A DNA stretch of 64,000 nucleotides from Prochlorococcus sp. AG-347-K18 (GTDB lineage Bacteria > Cyanobacteriota > Cyanobacteriia > PCC-6307 > Cyanobiaceae): positions 116,917-180,916 of the forward strand of contig QCCF01000003.1 in the NCBI GenBank assembly GCA_003281365.1, given 5' to 3'. Under the pieces are notes generated by a model, which was not told the DNA's origin, ran no database searches, and worked only from the letters and a program-made list of their open reading frames with translations. Positions 22,088 to 32,931 of the stretch are shown here, piece by piece. How positions within the stretch are numbered: position 1 is the first letter of the stretch; the number at the start of each line of letters is the position of its first letter. The position numbers were made by a program, and so were the translations under genes.

Positions 22088-23326
22088 TCAGTTTTCAAAC
22101 CTCTTAATTATTTTTTTCCCAATTTGTAAAATTTTTCCTGCCAAATCATTTTTTGAAGCAAAAACTAAATCAGGATTTATTACCTTCTGGCTATCAATTT
22201 TTACGCCGCCACCTTTAATAGATCTTTTGGATTCGCTGCTAGATTTGAAAAGTTTTAGAGCACTTAGCAGATAAAAAAACTTAACTGGAAAAACTATTTC
22301 TTTTAATGAAATCATTGGAATTTCTCCAACTTTTTCTTTGTGTCCAAGGAATAATTTTTCGCAGTTTGATTGCGCCTTTAATGCTTCTTTAGCCCCATGA
22401 AATAAAGTAGTAACTTCTAAAGCCATTCTTCTCTGTAATTCGCGAGGATTTGAATTTTCAAGCAACTTTAAATCTAATTCAGTAAGTAATTCAAAATAGG
22501 AAGATATTATATTATCGGGTACTTTTTCTAATTTTGAATACATTGAAAGAGGATCATCAGTCAAACCAACCGTGTTAAATTCAGACTTACTCATCTTCTT
22601 AATTCCATCTAAACCTGTCAAAATTGGCAAAAGAATACCAAATTGAGGTTCTTGTTTAAAATGCCTTTGAAGATCTCTTCCTATTGCAATATTAAATTTC
22701 TGATCTGTACCTCCAAGCTCAATATCTGATTTAACAACTACCGAATCAAAACCTTGTAATAGTGGATATAAGAATTCATGCAAAGCAATTGGAACTTGTG
22801 AGTTATATCTTTTATTAAACTCCTCCTTAGCTAGCATTTGACTAACTGTTGCACTCCCCATTAATTCAACTATCGAATTAAGATTTAATCCTTTTAACCA
22901 TTCACTGTTATATCTAATTTCTATTCTATCTTTTGAATCAAAATCTAAAATTGATTCATTAGCAGGCTTACCCAATCCTAGTTGAGTTAAGTATGTTTTT
23001 GCATTATCCTTGACTTCTTTTTCCGATAACTGCACTCTTGTTTTGTTTTTTCCAGTTGGGTCTCCAATTTGAGCAGTGAAATCTCCAATAATTAAAACTG
23101 CAGTATGTCCATTATCTTGGAATGCCCTAAGTTTTTTAAACAATATGCTGTGCCCAAGATGAATATCTGTTCCAGTTGGATCGATTCCAAGTTTAACCCT
23201 TAATTTTTTTTTATTTTTATTCGCATGATCAATTATCTCGGAGAAAGTTTGATCTGTTCTCTTAATTGGAAAGTATTCTTCTATTCCTCTTGAAAGCCAT
23301 GATGGCAATATTAAATTATCTGTCAT
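22088..23326 (-). CDS. tyrS: tyrosyl-tRNA synthetase
   Basis: [36 protein letters not shown]. Confidence 0.97.
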   Translation of the reverse strand: MTDNLILPSWLSRGIEEYFPIKRTDQTFSEIIDHANKNKKKLRVKLGIDPTGTDIHLGHSILFKKLRAFQDNGHTAVLIIGDFTAQIGDPTGKNKTRVQLSEKEVKDNAKTYLTQLGLGKPANESILDFDSKDRIEIRYNSEWLKGLNLNSIVELMGSATVSQMLAKEEFNKRYNSQVPIALHEFLYPLLQGFDSVVVKSDIELGGTDQKFNIAIGRDLQRHFKQEPQFGILLPILTGLDGIKKMSKSEFNTVGLTDDPLSMYSKLEKVPDNIISSYFELLTELDLKLLENSNPRELQRRMALEVTTLFHGAKEALKAQSNCEKLFLGHKEKVGEIPMISLKEIVFPVKFFYLLSALKLFKSSSESKRSIKGGGVKIDSQKVINPDLVFASKNDLAGKILQIGKKIIKRFEN

Positions 23327-23345
23327 AAAGCTTTAAACCTTAAAT

Positions 23346-23690
23346 TTAAGAAGTTTTATCAAGTTCATCCTTCATTCTTATTAAAGTTTTATTCATCTGA
23401 TCAAACATTTGATCAGGAGTAATTCCAAATTGACTTAACTGTGTCTTTAGCTGTTCTACTGTCATTTTTGCTTGAAAATCTTCAGACAATTCAAATCTCT
23501 TCATAAAAACCTTATAACGATCCATAAGAGATTCCATTTTCTTTATAAACATTTTTTTTCCTTCTCTGTCAAATTTTCCATAATCAGAACCAAGTTTCAT
23601 AAGTTCTTGGTAATCTGTAAAAAGCTTCTTAGCTTCTTCTTGAACGATGTCTGACTCAAAAAATCCCATTTCTATTTTTTTACTTCGCAA
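23346..23690 (-). CDS. DUF1825-like conserved cyanobacterial protein
   Basis: 114-aa MGFFESDIVQEEAKKLFTDYQELMKLGSDYGKFDREGKKMF; real start probably MGFF at 23669. Confidence 0.8.
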   Translation of the reverse strand: MRSKKIEMGFFESDIVQEEAKKLFTDYQELMKLGSDYGKFDREGKKMFIKKMESLMDRYKVFMKRFELSEDFQAKMTVEQLKTQLSQFGITPDQMFDQMNKTLIRMKDELDKTS

Positions 23691-23820
23691 GGTTAAGGCT
23701 CAACTACAAGATAACAAGAATCTTTTAAATTGATTAGAACATTAATAAATTTTAGTTTATAAATAATTCTTTGATTTATTTTTTTTCAGATTTAAATTTA
23801 GTAGACATGTTTCATAAATA

Positions 23821-24432
23821 TTGGAAAATTTCAAGGTAAATAATATTTCAAGCCAAAATAGACAATTTGAGTTATTTGGTTCAAATGTAAATACATCAAT
23901 AAATTTTCAACACTCAAATAATCTAAGAATCAAAAGCGAAATCCTAATTGAATGGAGAAATAGAATACATAATCACCAATTCAAAATTTCAAAAGATACT
24001 CATAATAAAACTTTGTACCAACAAAGTCTTCCTATAAATACAATTTCCAATGAAAGAAAAATTGATCCATTTTCCCTGCAACCATTAACATTAAATTTTT
24101 GGAGAACTAATCAATATATACACAATGGTCCAGCAATTTATTTTGTAATTGACTCTATGGAGAGTTCTAAAATAATCCTTTATATAGGAGAAACAAATTC
24201 AGCAAATAAAAGATGGAAGGGAGAACATGACTGTAAAAATTATCTAATGAACTATAAAGAAGCCTTAGCTCAAAATAACCTCGCTAGTCACCAAGATATT
24301 CGTTTCTTCTTAGATGTCCCCAAAGAAGTAAAATTAAGACGTAAATTAGAACAGCAACTGATATATTTATGGTTACCACCTTTTAATAAAGAAACTCGAG
24401 ATAGGTGGGTAACTACTTTCACAAACAACTAA
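23821..24432 (+). CDS. GIY-YIG-like nuclease superfamily protein
   Basis: AIYFVIDS...KIILYIGETNSANKRWKGEHDC...LEQQLIYLWLPPFNKETR; GIY-YIG-like YIGET plus downstream R/E; TTG start. Confidence 0.7.
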   Translation: MENFKVNNISSQNRQFELFGSNVNTSINFQHSNNLRIKSEILIEWRNRIHNHQFKISKDTHNKTLYQQSLPINTISNERKIDPFSLQPLTLNFWRTNQYIHNGPAIYFVIDSMESSKIILYIGETNSANKRWKGEHDCKNYLMNYKEALAQNNLASHQDIRFFLDVPKEVKLRRKLEQQLIYLWLPPFNKETRDRWVTTFTNN

Positions 24433-24456
24433 AAGTTAATTAAATCCATTTTACAA

Positions 24457-25929
24457 ATGCAATTTTCCACATTTCAAAAAAATCTAGATAACTGGCAAGG
24501 TGCTTCATTAATTTTTGGAGTTTTAGAGGAAGAAATTGCAAGCCAACTTGAAAACATAAAATTTGTTATTGACCCAAAATTATTATTAAAAAAAGTTAAT
24601 CAAAAAAAATTCAAAGGAGAAAAAGGGGAAACTTTAAGCTTTGAATTTTTAGATCAAAAATTAGAAACTTTAATCATAGTTGGTCTTGGTAAATCGAAAG
24701 ATCTAAATAAGAGTGATATAGAAAACTCCATAGGAAATCTAATTAGGAAAACTGTTTATAAGAATGAAAAAGTCAGTATCTTGCTACCTTGGGAATTAAT
24801 AAACTCACAAATAGAAATAAATCAATTAGCAGAGTCAGCTAGATTATCTACCTATATTGACAATAGATTCAACAAGAAAAAAGATGAAAAGAAAGTGCTT
24901 CAAGAAATAGAGTTTTTAAATTTAAAAAAATTTGAGAATATTAGCTTTGAAGAGACAGAAAAAATATGTGAAGGTGTAGAACTAGCCAGAAGACTTGTAG
25001 CCGCCCCTCCAAATAGTCTTACGCCCTATGAAATGTCTATGCAAGCTTCTCAAATAGCTATAGATCATAGTTTGGAAGTAAAAATTTTAGAGGGAAAAGA
25101 ATGTGAAGATTTAGGAATGGGTGCCTATTTAGCTGTATCAAAAGGTTCTGATCTAGATCCTAAATTTATACATCTCACCTTGAAATCAGAGGAGCCTATT
25201 AAAGAAAAGATTGCACTTGTTGGGAAGGGTTTAACCTTTGATTCTGGTGGATATAATTTGAAAGTAGGAGCCTCTCAAATTGAAATGATGAAATATGATA
25301 TGGGCGGAAGCGCTGCAGTTTTAGGGGCGGCAAAAGCACTTGGAGCAATAAAACCAAAGGGACTAGAAATACATTTTATTGTGGCAGCTTGCGAAAACAT
25401 GATTAATGGATCAGCAGTACATCCTGGAGATGTAGTTAAGGCATCTAATGGTAAGACAATTGAAATAAACAACACTGATGCTGAGGGTAGACTCACATTA
25501 GCTGATGCTCTAACGTACGCATCCAATTTAAAACCAGATTCAATAATAGATCTCGCTACTTTAACTGGAGCTATTGTTGTTGCATTGGGAAATGACGTAG
25601 CTGGATTTTGGAGCAATAATGATGAACTAGCAAATGATCTAAAAGCAGCATCAGCTCAGGCTGGAGAAGAATTATGGCAAATGCCATTACAAAAATCATA
25701 TAAAGAAGGGTTAAAGTCTCATATAGCTGACATGAAGAACACAGGTCCTAGAGCAGGTGGGTCAATAACTGCTGCTTTGTTTTTAGAGGAATTCTTTGAT
25801 CCAGAGATCAAATGGGCTCATATTGATATTGCTGGGACTTGTTGGACTGATAAGAATAAGGGGATCACCCCATCAGGAGCAACAGGTTTTGGAGTTAAAA
25901 CCCTTGTTCAATGGATTAAAAATAAATAA
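24457..25929 (+). CDS. pepA: cytosol (leucyl) aminopeptidase
   Basis: [30 protein letters not shown]. Confidence 0.98.
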   Translation: MQFSTFQKNLDNWQGASLIFGVLEEEIASQLENIKFVIDPKLLLKKVNQKKFKGEKGETLSFEFLDQKLETLIIVGLGKSKDLNKSDIENSIGNLIRKTVYKNEKVSILLPWELINSQIEINQLAESARLSTYIDNRFNKKKDEKKVLQEIEFLNLKKFENISFEETEKICEGVELARRLVAAPPNSLTPYEMSMQASQIAIDHSLEVKILEGKECEDLGMGAYLAVSKGSDLDPKFIHLTLKSEEPIKEKIALVGKGLTFDSGGYNLKVGASQIEMMKYDMGGSAAVLGAAKALGAIKPKGLEIHFIVAACENMINGSAVHPGDVVKASNGKTIEINNTDAEGRLTLADALTYASNLKPDSIIDLATLTGAIVVALGNDVAGFWSNNDELANDLKAASAQAGEELWQMPLQKSYKEGLKSHIADMKNTGPRAGGSITAALFLEEFFDPEIKWAHIDIAGTCWTDKNKGITPSGATGFGVKTLVQWIKNK

Positions 25930-25941
25930 CTATATTTAAAA

Positions 25942-26544
25942 TCATTCAGTCCAAAGATTTGTTGATCTAGCGTTATCTCCCCATAATTTATCCAATCTCT
26001 GATCTCTCATACATGAAAATCTATAGAACTTATATTTTAATTCATTTCTCTCAGCAAAATCCTGATGATATTCTTCAGCCAACCAAAATTGACCTTTTGA
26101 TTTTAGTTCTACAGATATTTTTTCTAATGGCACTTGCAACTCATTAGAGGCAGAAACAATTGCATTTTTTGCTTCACGTTCCTCAGTTTCATCTTTGAAA
26201 AAGATCACTGGCCTGTAAGAATCTCCACGATCACAAAATTGACCCTTCGCATCTAAAGGATCAATATTTCTGAAATAGAGCCTAAGTATTTCGGGTAAAG
26301 TTACCAATTGAGAATCATAGGTAACCAAAACCACTTCTTGATGTCCTTCATGATTTTCGTAGGTAGGATTTTGTAAATCTCCACCTGAATAACCACTTTG
26401 AACAAAATTTACCCCTTTTAATGACTCTAAATCATGTTCTAAACACCAAAAACAACCTCCTGCAAGAATCAATTCCTCTGCAAAAGTGTTTAGAGGGTTA
26501 AAAAATATTGAAAGGGCAATAACTAGAGGTAAGAAATATTTCAT
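25942..26544 (-). CDS. msrA: peptide methionine sulfoxide reductase MsrA (exported?)
   Basis: AGGCFWCLEHDLESLKGV..GYSGG, EEYHQDF; N-terminal signal-like segment. Confidence 0.95.
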   Translation of the reverse strand: MKYFLPLVIALSIFFNPLNTFAEELILAGGCFWCLEHDLESLKGVNFVQSGYSGGDLQNPTYENHEGHQEVVLVTYDSQLVTLPEILRLYFRNIDPLDAKGQFCDRGDSYRPVIFFKDETEEREAKNAIVSASNELQVPLEKISVELKSKGQFWLAEEYHQDFAERNELKYKFYRFSCMRDQRLDKLWGDNARSTNLWTE

Positions 26545-26560
26545 TTTTTTATTATAGATT

Positions 26561-27739
26561 TCAAATTATGGAATTAATAATTTCTTTAGCTGCTCTATCA
26601 ACTACGCCTTCCTCTCCTAATTCTTTTTTTAAAAGAGCATAACCTTTTTTGATTTTTGCTTTTTCTGTTTTCAGATCAAGAAGCCTACAAGATTTATAGA
26701 AGATATTTTTTTCATTAAAATTTTTTTGGACAAATTCTGGTATTATTGATTTCTTCACTAAAAGATTTACGGGAGAAATAAACCTTACCTTAAAATTGAG
26801 TATTTTTTTTGCAATAAAAGCAGTAACTCTGCTCACTCTATATCCAACAATCTGAGGTATTCCATATAAAGCTAATTCCATATTAACTGTGCCTGACTTG
26901 CATAAAGCTAGTTTTGTTAATGAATAAATGTGAGGAATCAATTTAGAATCATCTTTTTGAGAAACAACCTTCCCTCTTATATTATATTTTTCTAAACCCT
27001 CTCTAAATCTTTTATCAAAAACTCTCCTACATGAAGGGATATAAACAACAAGATTTGGATATCTTAATTGCAATCTTTTTGCAGTTTTCAAGAGGGTAGG
27101 TAATATATATCTCAACTCTTGGGGTCTCGATGCAGGCATCAAAAGTAATATATTCTGATTTTCTCTAAGTTTGAGGATTGTTCTAGAGTTTTTCTTGGGA
27201 GGTAGTTTTTTTATTAGATCAATCATTGGATGTCCTACCCAAAAAACATTTCCACCCCTCCTTTTATAAAAATTTGCTTCCTGCTTAAAAATAGCAAAAA
27301 TTTTATCTGAAAAATTAATTAAATTTGTAGTACTGTTATTACCAACTCTCCATGCCCATTCTTGTGGAGCGATGTAATAATAAATTGGAATATTATTTCT
27401 CAATCTCTTTAATTTAGTACCAATCTTTATATTGGGTCCCATATAGTCGATCAATATTAAGCAATTTGGCTGATACTTCTTTATGGATTTAAAAAATTTT
27501 TCTTGAACTTTCATCATAGGAAAAATTAACGGTAAAGCCTCCCATATGCCTATCGCACTTATTGATGTAGTATCTTGAATAATTTGGACTCCTTCATTCT
27601 TCATCTTCTCTCCTCCTAGTCCATAGATCTCTAAATAAACAGAATGTTTTCTAGCTTCATCAAATAATGCTTTTGACAATAATCCCCCATGTAAATCTCC
27701 AGAGACTTCTCCAGTACTGATAAATATCTTTTTATTCAT
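26561..27739 (-). CDS. lpxB: lipid-A-disaccharide synthase
   Basis: ISTGEVSGDLHGGLL, PASRPQELRYILP, ALCKSGTVNMELALYGIPQIVGYRV. Confidence 0.96.
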   Translation of the reverse strand: MNKKIFISTGEVSGDLHGGLLSKALFDEARKHSVYLEIYGLGGEKMKNEGVQIIQDTTSISAIGIWEALPLIFPMMKVQEKFFKSIKKYQPNCLILIDYMGPNIKIGTKLKRLRNNIPIYYYIAPQEWAWRVGNNSTTNLINFSDKIFAIFKQEANFYKRRGGNVFWVGHPMIDLIKKLPPKKNSRTILKLRENQNILLLMPASRPQELRYILPTLLKTAKRLQLRYPNLVVYIPSCRRVFDKRFREGLEKYNIRGKVVSQKDDSKLIPHIYSLTKLALCKSGTVNMELALYGIPQIVGYRVSRVTAFIAKKILNFKVRFISPVNLLVKKSIIPEFVQKNFNEKNIFYKSCRLLDLKTEKAKIKKGYALLKKELGEEGVVDRAAKEIINSII

Positions 27740-28590
27740 TAATTTATTACAGGCATCGGGCCGCGTCTTTCTTTTGAAATTGAATCTTTCAAAAATTCAC
27801 ATAATTTTGTTGAGGAAAGATCTAACTGGCCTCTTATTGCAATTTCCAATGAATCAGCAATTACATTATTTGACTTAAAAAGTAAATTCCAAGTACTTTG
27901 CAAAACTTTTAAATCAAAATCCTTATTTTCCATCAAACCACTTCTTTTAATCCCAATCCTATTCAAACCTCTCAATCTTCCTGGGTGGCCTTCAGCCAAA
28001 CAAAAAGGAGGTATATCTCTATCTACTCTAGTCATCCCTCCAACCATCGCTAAATATCCAATATTTACAAATTGATGGATACCTAAACAACCTCCAATAA
28101 TAGCTTTATCTTCAATCTTTACATGTCCTGCGACCTGAACACTATTTGACAAAACTATCCCATTCCCAAGTTCACAATTATGCCCAATGTGGGTGTATGC
28201 CATTAATAAATTATTATTACCAATAATAGTCTTTTCTCCTTCATCAGTTGCCTTATTAATAGTTACACATTCCCTAAAAGTATTGTTATCTCCAATAATT
28301 ACTTCTGTAGAAGCCCCTTTATATTTAAGATCTTGCGGATCAAGACCAATAAAAACATTTGGGAAAACTTTATTGTTATTACCAATCTGAGTTCTCCCAG
28401 AAATGACGGAATTCGCTCCAATTTCTGTACCTTTTCCGATAATCACATTAGGTCCTACAGTAGCTCCTTGAGAGATAATGACCCCGTCATGTAATTCGGC
28501 ACTTGGATCAACATAAGAGTTTGGGTGCACTTTCACACCAACAAAGCTTGACTTAACTTCAGTATTTTTATTCTCCATATCACTAATCAA
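27739..28590 (-). CDS. lpxA: UDP-N-acetylglucosamine acyltransferase
   Basis: Left-handed beta-helix hexapeptide repeats, [34 protein letters not shown]. Confidence 0.97.
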   Translation of the reverse strand: MISDMENKNTEVKSSFVGVKVHPNSYVDPSAELHDGVIISQGATVGPNVIIGKGTEIGANSVISGRTQIGNNNKVFPNVFIGLDPQDLKYKGASTEVIIGDNNTFRECVTINKATDEGEKTIIGNNNLLMAYTHIGHNCELGNGIVLSNSVQVAGHVKIEDKAIIGGCLGIHQFVNIGYLAMVGGMTRVDRDIPPFCLAEGHPGRLRGLNRIGIKRSGLMENKDFDLKVLQSTWNLLFKSNNVIADSLEIAIRGQLDLSSTKLCEFLKDSISKERRGPMPVIN

Positions 28591-29041
28591 CCAATGAGAA
28601 CATTAATTCTCCAGCACAAACCAACTTTCCATCGACGTGCGCTTCACCTTTCACCTTACCAAACCTTTTTCTTTTAATACTTAGTAATTCACAAGTAATG
28701 ATCAATTGATCTCCAGGTACAACAGGTTTTCTAAATTTAACATTATTAATACCCGCAAAAACAAATAGTCCTTTAGGAAGATCCGGCATTTGCGTAACTA
28801 TAATACCCCCAACTTGAGCCATTGATTCAACAATAAGAACACCAGGCATTAAGGGCCTTTCAGGAAAGTGACCTTGAAATTGAGGCTCATTTACGGTGAC
28901 ATTTTTTACTGCAACAGCCCGCTTTCCAGGATTATGCTCTATTACTTTATCTACAAGAGCAAAAGGATATCTGTGAGGTAACAAACCTAGTATTTTCTCA
29001 GAGGAGAGTTGATTATTTTCACCGGTTAATTTCTTTTCCAA
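28583..29041 (-). CDS. fabZ: 3-hydroxyacyl-[ACP] dehydratase
   Basis: [41 protein letters not shown]. Confidence 0.98.
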   Translation of the reverse strand: MEKKLTGENNQLSSEKILGLLPHRYPFALVDKVIEHNPGKRAVAVKNVTVNEPQFQGHFPERPLMPGVLIVESMAQVGGIIVTQMPDLPKGLFVFAGINNVKFRKPVVPGDQLIITCELLSIKRKRFGKVKGEAHVDGKLVCAGELMFSLVD

Positions 29042-29058
29042 AACTATTTAAGATAAAA

Positions 29059-29895
29059 TTAATTTTTTAGAGATGAGGCCAATAAAGCATTTAAAGAATG
29101 TGATCCTTTGTATACTAAAATTTGCGCCTTAGGTAACCCTACCAAAGCCAGGTCCCCAATTAGATCTAAAATTTTATGTCTTATTGGTTCATTATCAAAT
29201 CTTAATGGTGGATTAATCCATTTATCACCATCACAAACAAGAGCATTTTCCAAACTACCACCTTTTATTAATCCAAGTTCACTTAATTCTTGAAATTGAT
29301 CCTTAAAACCAAATGTTCTTGCAGGAGCGATCATTTCAACAAAACTTTTTGGATTTAAATCAATCACAAAAGTTTGATTTCCAACTGCTTTATAGGAAAA
29401 ACTTATAGTAGATATAATTGTGGTCTTTTGGGAAGGAGTTACCGCTATCACTGAACCTTCTTTATTTAAAAGAATAGGTTTATTAAGCTCCCGAAAAAAA
29501 TTATTTGGTTTAGGTACTTTTTTTATCCCTACTTTTTCAAAATCTCTAACCCATTGAATTGCAGATCCGTCTAAAAGGGGGATTTCTTTACCATCAACCT
29601 CAATATGTATATAACTTAAGCCACATCCAGCCATTGAAGATAATAAATGTTCAATGGTATATAGATTTTTTTTCCCTAATTTAACTGCCGTACATAACAT
29701 CGTACTTCCAATTAAATCTTGAGTTAGTTTAAAAACCTCGTTTGGTTTATCTCTGAAAGATACATAATATCCCTCTTTTTCATAAGGGGAAATTTTAACT
29801 CTTGTTTTTTCTCCACTATGAAGACCTATACCTTCTCTGAAGATCTCACCAGCTAAGGTATAACATGAATCATAATTAGAAGACCAAGAAAACAC
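29059..29895 (-). CDS. lpxC: UDP-3-O-acyl-N-acetylglucosamine deacetylase
   Basis: GIGLHSGEKTRVKI, YTIEHLLSSMAGCG, ARTFGF, RHKILDLIGDLAL. Confidence 0.96.
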   Translation of the reverse strand: MFSWSSNYDSCYTLAGEIFREGIGLHSGEKTRVKISPYEKEGYYVSFRDKPNEVFKLTQDLIGSTMLCTAVKLGKKNLYTIEHLLSSMAGCGLSYIHIEVDGKEIPLLDGSAIQWVRDFEKVGIKKVPKPNNFFRELNKPILLNKEGSVIAVTPSQKTTIISTISFSYKAVGNQTFVIDLNPKSFVEMIAPARTFGFKDQFQELSELGLIKGGSLENALVCDGDKWINPPLRFDNEPIRHKILDLIGDLALVGLPKAQILVYKGSHSLNALLASSLKN

Positions 29896-32028
29896 TTAAA
29901 ACTTCCATCCAACTCCAAGAGTATATCTCCAATCTCCACTTAGATCCTTACTAGCAACATCTAATCTTAATGGCCCAATTGGCGTTTTTACTCCAACTCC
30001 CCCTCCAAGGGAATAACCAGAACCTGATTTTTGCAACAATTTACCGGGTTTTCCTGGAACGTCCTTTTGAGAACCCAAATCACTTCCCGCATCAACGAAC
30101 AAAGATCCAGATATCATTTTCCAAACAGGGAATCTATATTCGACTGTACCTTCAAGAAAGCTTTTGCCTACAGCTAAATCACAAGATCCCCAACCTCTAA
30201 CAGATGATGTACCTCCTAAACAAAATGCTTCATAAGGTGGTAATTCTCCAATAGTAGTTCCAGCCTTAAATTGAAAACCAATTGCCTGAGGACAATCTTC
30301 ATTAGTAGCAGTGTTAGAGTTACATGCTTTTGTTAAATTTATCAATCTTGTTGGAATAAAAAATGAGTAAGAGGCTTTCATTCTATTGAAAGTTGGAGAG
30401 TTTTGCCCCATCGAAACAAACTGTTCAGTACCAAAGCTTAATTTATTTCCCGAAGTTGGGTTTACAGAATTATTCAAATTATTTCTAGATGAACTTGCAA
30501 TAATACTGACCAATGTATTTTCTTCAGGACAGGAGCCATCATCTGGAGTAAAACCAATACAAATAATATCGCTTATATTTCCTGTAGTCGGTGTCATATC
30601 ACCATAAGGTTTTTTGTTCCCATCACCATCACTCATCTTGACTTTCTTAAAATTCATACCTGCCAGAACTCTCCATTTAGCAAGTTTAAATGGGTCTCCG
30701 CCGTTAAGTGGCCTTGAAAAAGAAAAACCGCCACCTGTTTTTTCTAAAACTATTGATGAAAAAGTATCAGATGATGAAGTATTTTTATCATCTACAGCGT
30801 ATATTCTCCCATTATTTTCACTTTTAAATTCTTGTGGATAATCTCTACTATGAAAAATATTTGTTCTAAAAGAAGTCTTATGTTTATCTCCTTTAATCCA
30901 TGGATCAATTAGAGAGAAGTTATAAGTAGTTGAATATTCTCCGAAATTTAGATTTAGATTAGTAGACCAAGCTCTACCAAAAGTATTTGTTTCTTGCAAA
31001 CCAATTGAAGCAAAGATCCCTGAACTGTTGCTATATCCAAGACCTCCAGTTAATGAACCTGTTCTTTGCTCACTCAAATCTAGAAAAATTATGACTTGGC
31101 CAGGATTAAAATTATCAGGGCCAAGAGATACCTTTACATCATCAAACAATGATGTGGAATAGAGTCGACTAATATCAGCCTCTAAAATTTTTCTATTGAA
31201 TATAGTACCTGGTTTTGTTTTTAATTCTCTTTTTATAACCCAGTCTTTTGTTTTACCTTTTCTAGGTTTGCCATCGATAATAGATTCTCCATCAGTTCCT
31301 GGGAATCTAAATTTTATTTCAGAAATAATTCCTTCAGAAACATTTAAAGTTACTATCCCGTCTTCTGAAATTCTTTCTGGCCCTGTAATTCTAGCCAGAG
31401 AATAACCTTCACTTTCATAACGCTTTTTTATTATGTCTATTTTATTTTGGAATTCTTTTAGGTTAAGAGTTGTGCCATAAAAGTTGTTAAAAATATCATC
31501 TACATAAGAACTTGAAATTATAGAGTTTATTGGGTTCAGTTGAACTTTCTTTAAAATTGGATTAGGTACTACTTTCACAATTAGTCTTACTCCTAATGGC
31601 CCGTCTTGAGAATCTATTTTAACTCCTGAAAACCAACCACTAGCATAGATTGCATTTAGGTCTTGATTTAAAATCTCATTATTTACAATACTTCCTGGCT
31701 TTATACTCATAGAATCATACGCAGCTAATTCAAGTTTCCTCCCCTCAGGATGATTTTCCCAACCTTCTATAATTATTTCTGAGATAAGAACACTTTCTTC
31801 ATTAAAATTTTCATTATTTTCAGCAACAAATAAATTATTTTCTTGTTTAGTTTCAAAGCCTCTAAAAAAACTATTGTTAAAACTATTTATTTTAAACGAT
31901 GTAAATGATTGCTCATTATTATTTTGTAAATACTTTGCAGCCAGTTCTGAATTATTAGATATCAAAATCAAGGGAAAGCAAGCAGAATTTAATAAAACCT
32001 TTTTAAATTTTAAATAATGTTTTTCCAT
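29896..32028 (-). CDS. bamA: BamA/Omp85-family outer membrane protein with POTRA domains
   Basis: POTRA-like repeats, FCLGGTSSVRGWGSCDLAVGKSFLEGTVEYRFPVW (VRGY/F-like motif), C-terminal aromatic WKF. Confidence 0.92.
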   Translation of the reverse strand: MEKHYLKFKKVLLNSACFPLILISNNSELAAKYLQNNNEQSFTSFKINSFNNSFFRGFETKQENNLFVAENNENFNEESVLISEIIIEGWENHPEGRKLELAAYDSMSIKPGSIVNNEILNQDLNAIYASGWFSGVKIDSQDGPLGVRLIVKVVPNPILKKVQLNPINSIISSSYVDDIFNNFYGTTLNLKEFQNKIDIIKKRYESEGYSLARITGPERISEDGIVTLNVSEGIISEIKFRFPGTDGESIIDGKPRKGKTKDWVIKRELKTKPGTIFNRKILEADISRLYSTSLFDDVKVSLGPDNFNPGQVIIFLDLSEQRTGSLTGGLGYSNSSGIFASIGLQETNTFGRAWSTNLNLNFGEYSTTYNFSLIDPWIKGDKHKTSFRTNIFHSRDYPQEFKSENNGRIYAVDDKNTSSSDTFSSIVLEKTGGGFSFSRPLNGGDPFKLAKWRVLAGMNFKKVKMSDGDGNKKPYGDMTPTTGNISDIICIGFTPDDGSCPEENTLVSIIASSSRNNLNNSVNPTSGNKLSFGTEQFVSMGQNSPTFNRMKASYSFFIPTRLINLTKACNSNTATNEDCPQAIGFQFKAGTTIGELPPYEAFCLGGTSSVRGWGSCDLAVGKSFLEGTVEYRFPVWKMISGSLFVDAGSDLGSQKDVPGKPGKLLQKSGSGYSLGGGVGVKTPIGPLRLDVASKDLSGDWRYTLGVGWKF

Positions 32029-32069
32029 AGTACTTTTGAATAAGTTAATTAAAGCATTATTGAGTTTAG

Positions 32070-32798
32070 TTACATGGAATTGTTTATTCTTCGGTTAATT
32101 TCGCTATAAGCTTCAATTAAACCGCCTAAATCATTCCTAAATCTATCCTTGTCTAGGCTTACAATTGTATCACTATTCTGATTAAGATCCCATAATCTAC
32201 AATTATCAGGACTTATTTCATCACCAAGAACAATATTATTCTTCAAATCATAACCAAATTCCAACTTGAAATCTACAAGTTGAAGCTTTATTTTTTTAAA
32301 AAAACTTTTAAGAAATTCATTAATTTTTAAAGTTAAATCTACAATAAAATCTAAATCTTCAAGGCTTATTATATTCATTAACTCTATTCTATCTTTGGTA
32401 ATTAGCGGATCATTTAGGTCATCATTTTTAAGATAGAAATCAATTAATGGTTTTGCTAATACAGTTCCCGATTCGATAGTAGTCTGTTTACACAAAGAAC
32501 CATAAGCAGTATTTCTAAGAACTATTTCTAAAGGGATAACTTTTATTTTTTGTGCAACCATTGTATTTTCATTTTTAAGTTCCAGAAAATGAGTTGGGAT
32601 ATTCTTCTGGATAAGAAATTCAAAAATTTTTGCACTTATGAGGCAATTAAGTTTACCCTTGCCTTCAAACTTAGCTTTTTTTAGTGCATTAAAAGCAGTA
32701 GCATCATCTTTGAATTCAATTAATACTTTATCTGATTCATCATATGAAAATACTTTTTTTGCCTTGCCCTCATAAATCAATTCGTATTTATTATTCAT
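32070..32798 (-). CDS. purC: SAICAR synthase
   Basis: YEGKAKKVFSYDESDKVLIEFKDDATAFNA, EFGYD, GDEISPDNCRLWD. Confidence 0.97.
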   Translation of the reverse strand: MNNKYELIYEGKAKKVFSYDESDKVLIEFKDDATAFNALKKAKFEGKGKLNCLISAKIFEFLIQKNIPTHFLELKNENTMVAQKIKVIPLEIVLRNTAYGSLCKQTTIESGTVLAKPLIDFYLKNDDLNDPLITKDRIELMNIISLEDLDFIVDLTLKINEFLKSFFKKIKLQLVDFKLEFGYDLKNNIVLGDEISPDNCRLWDLNQNSDTIVSLDKDRFRNDLGGLIEAYSEINRRINNSM

Positions 32799-32931
32799 TA
32801 ACTAAAACCTCATTTGATTACTAAAAGCAAGATTTGCAATTAACATATTTATGGGAGATTAACTGTAAAAAATAGTTTATTTCATTTTAACTGATTATTC
32901 ATCCAAACCTCATAACCTTAAAAACAAATTT

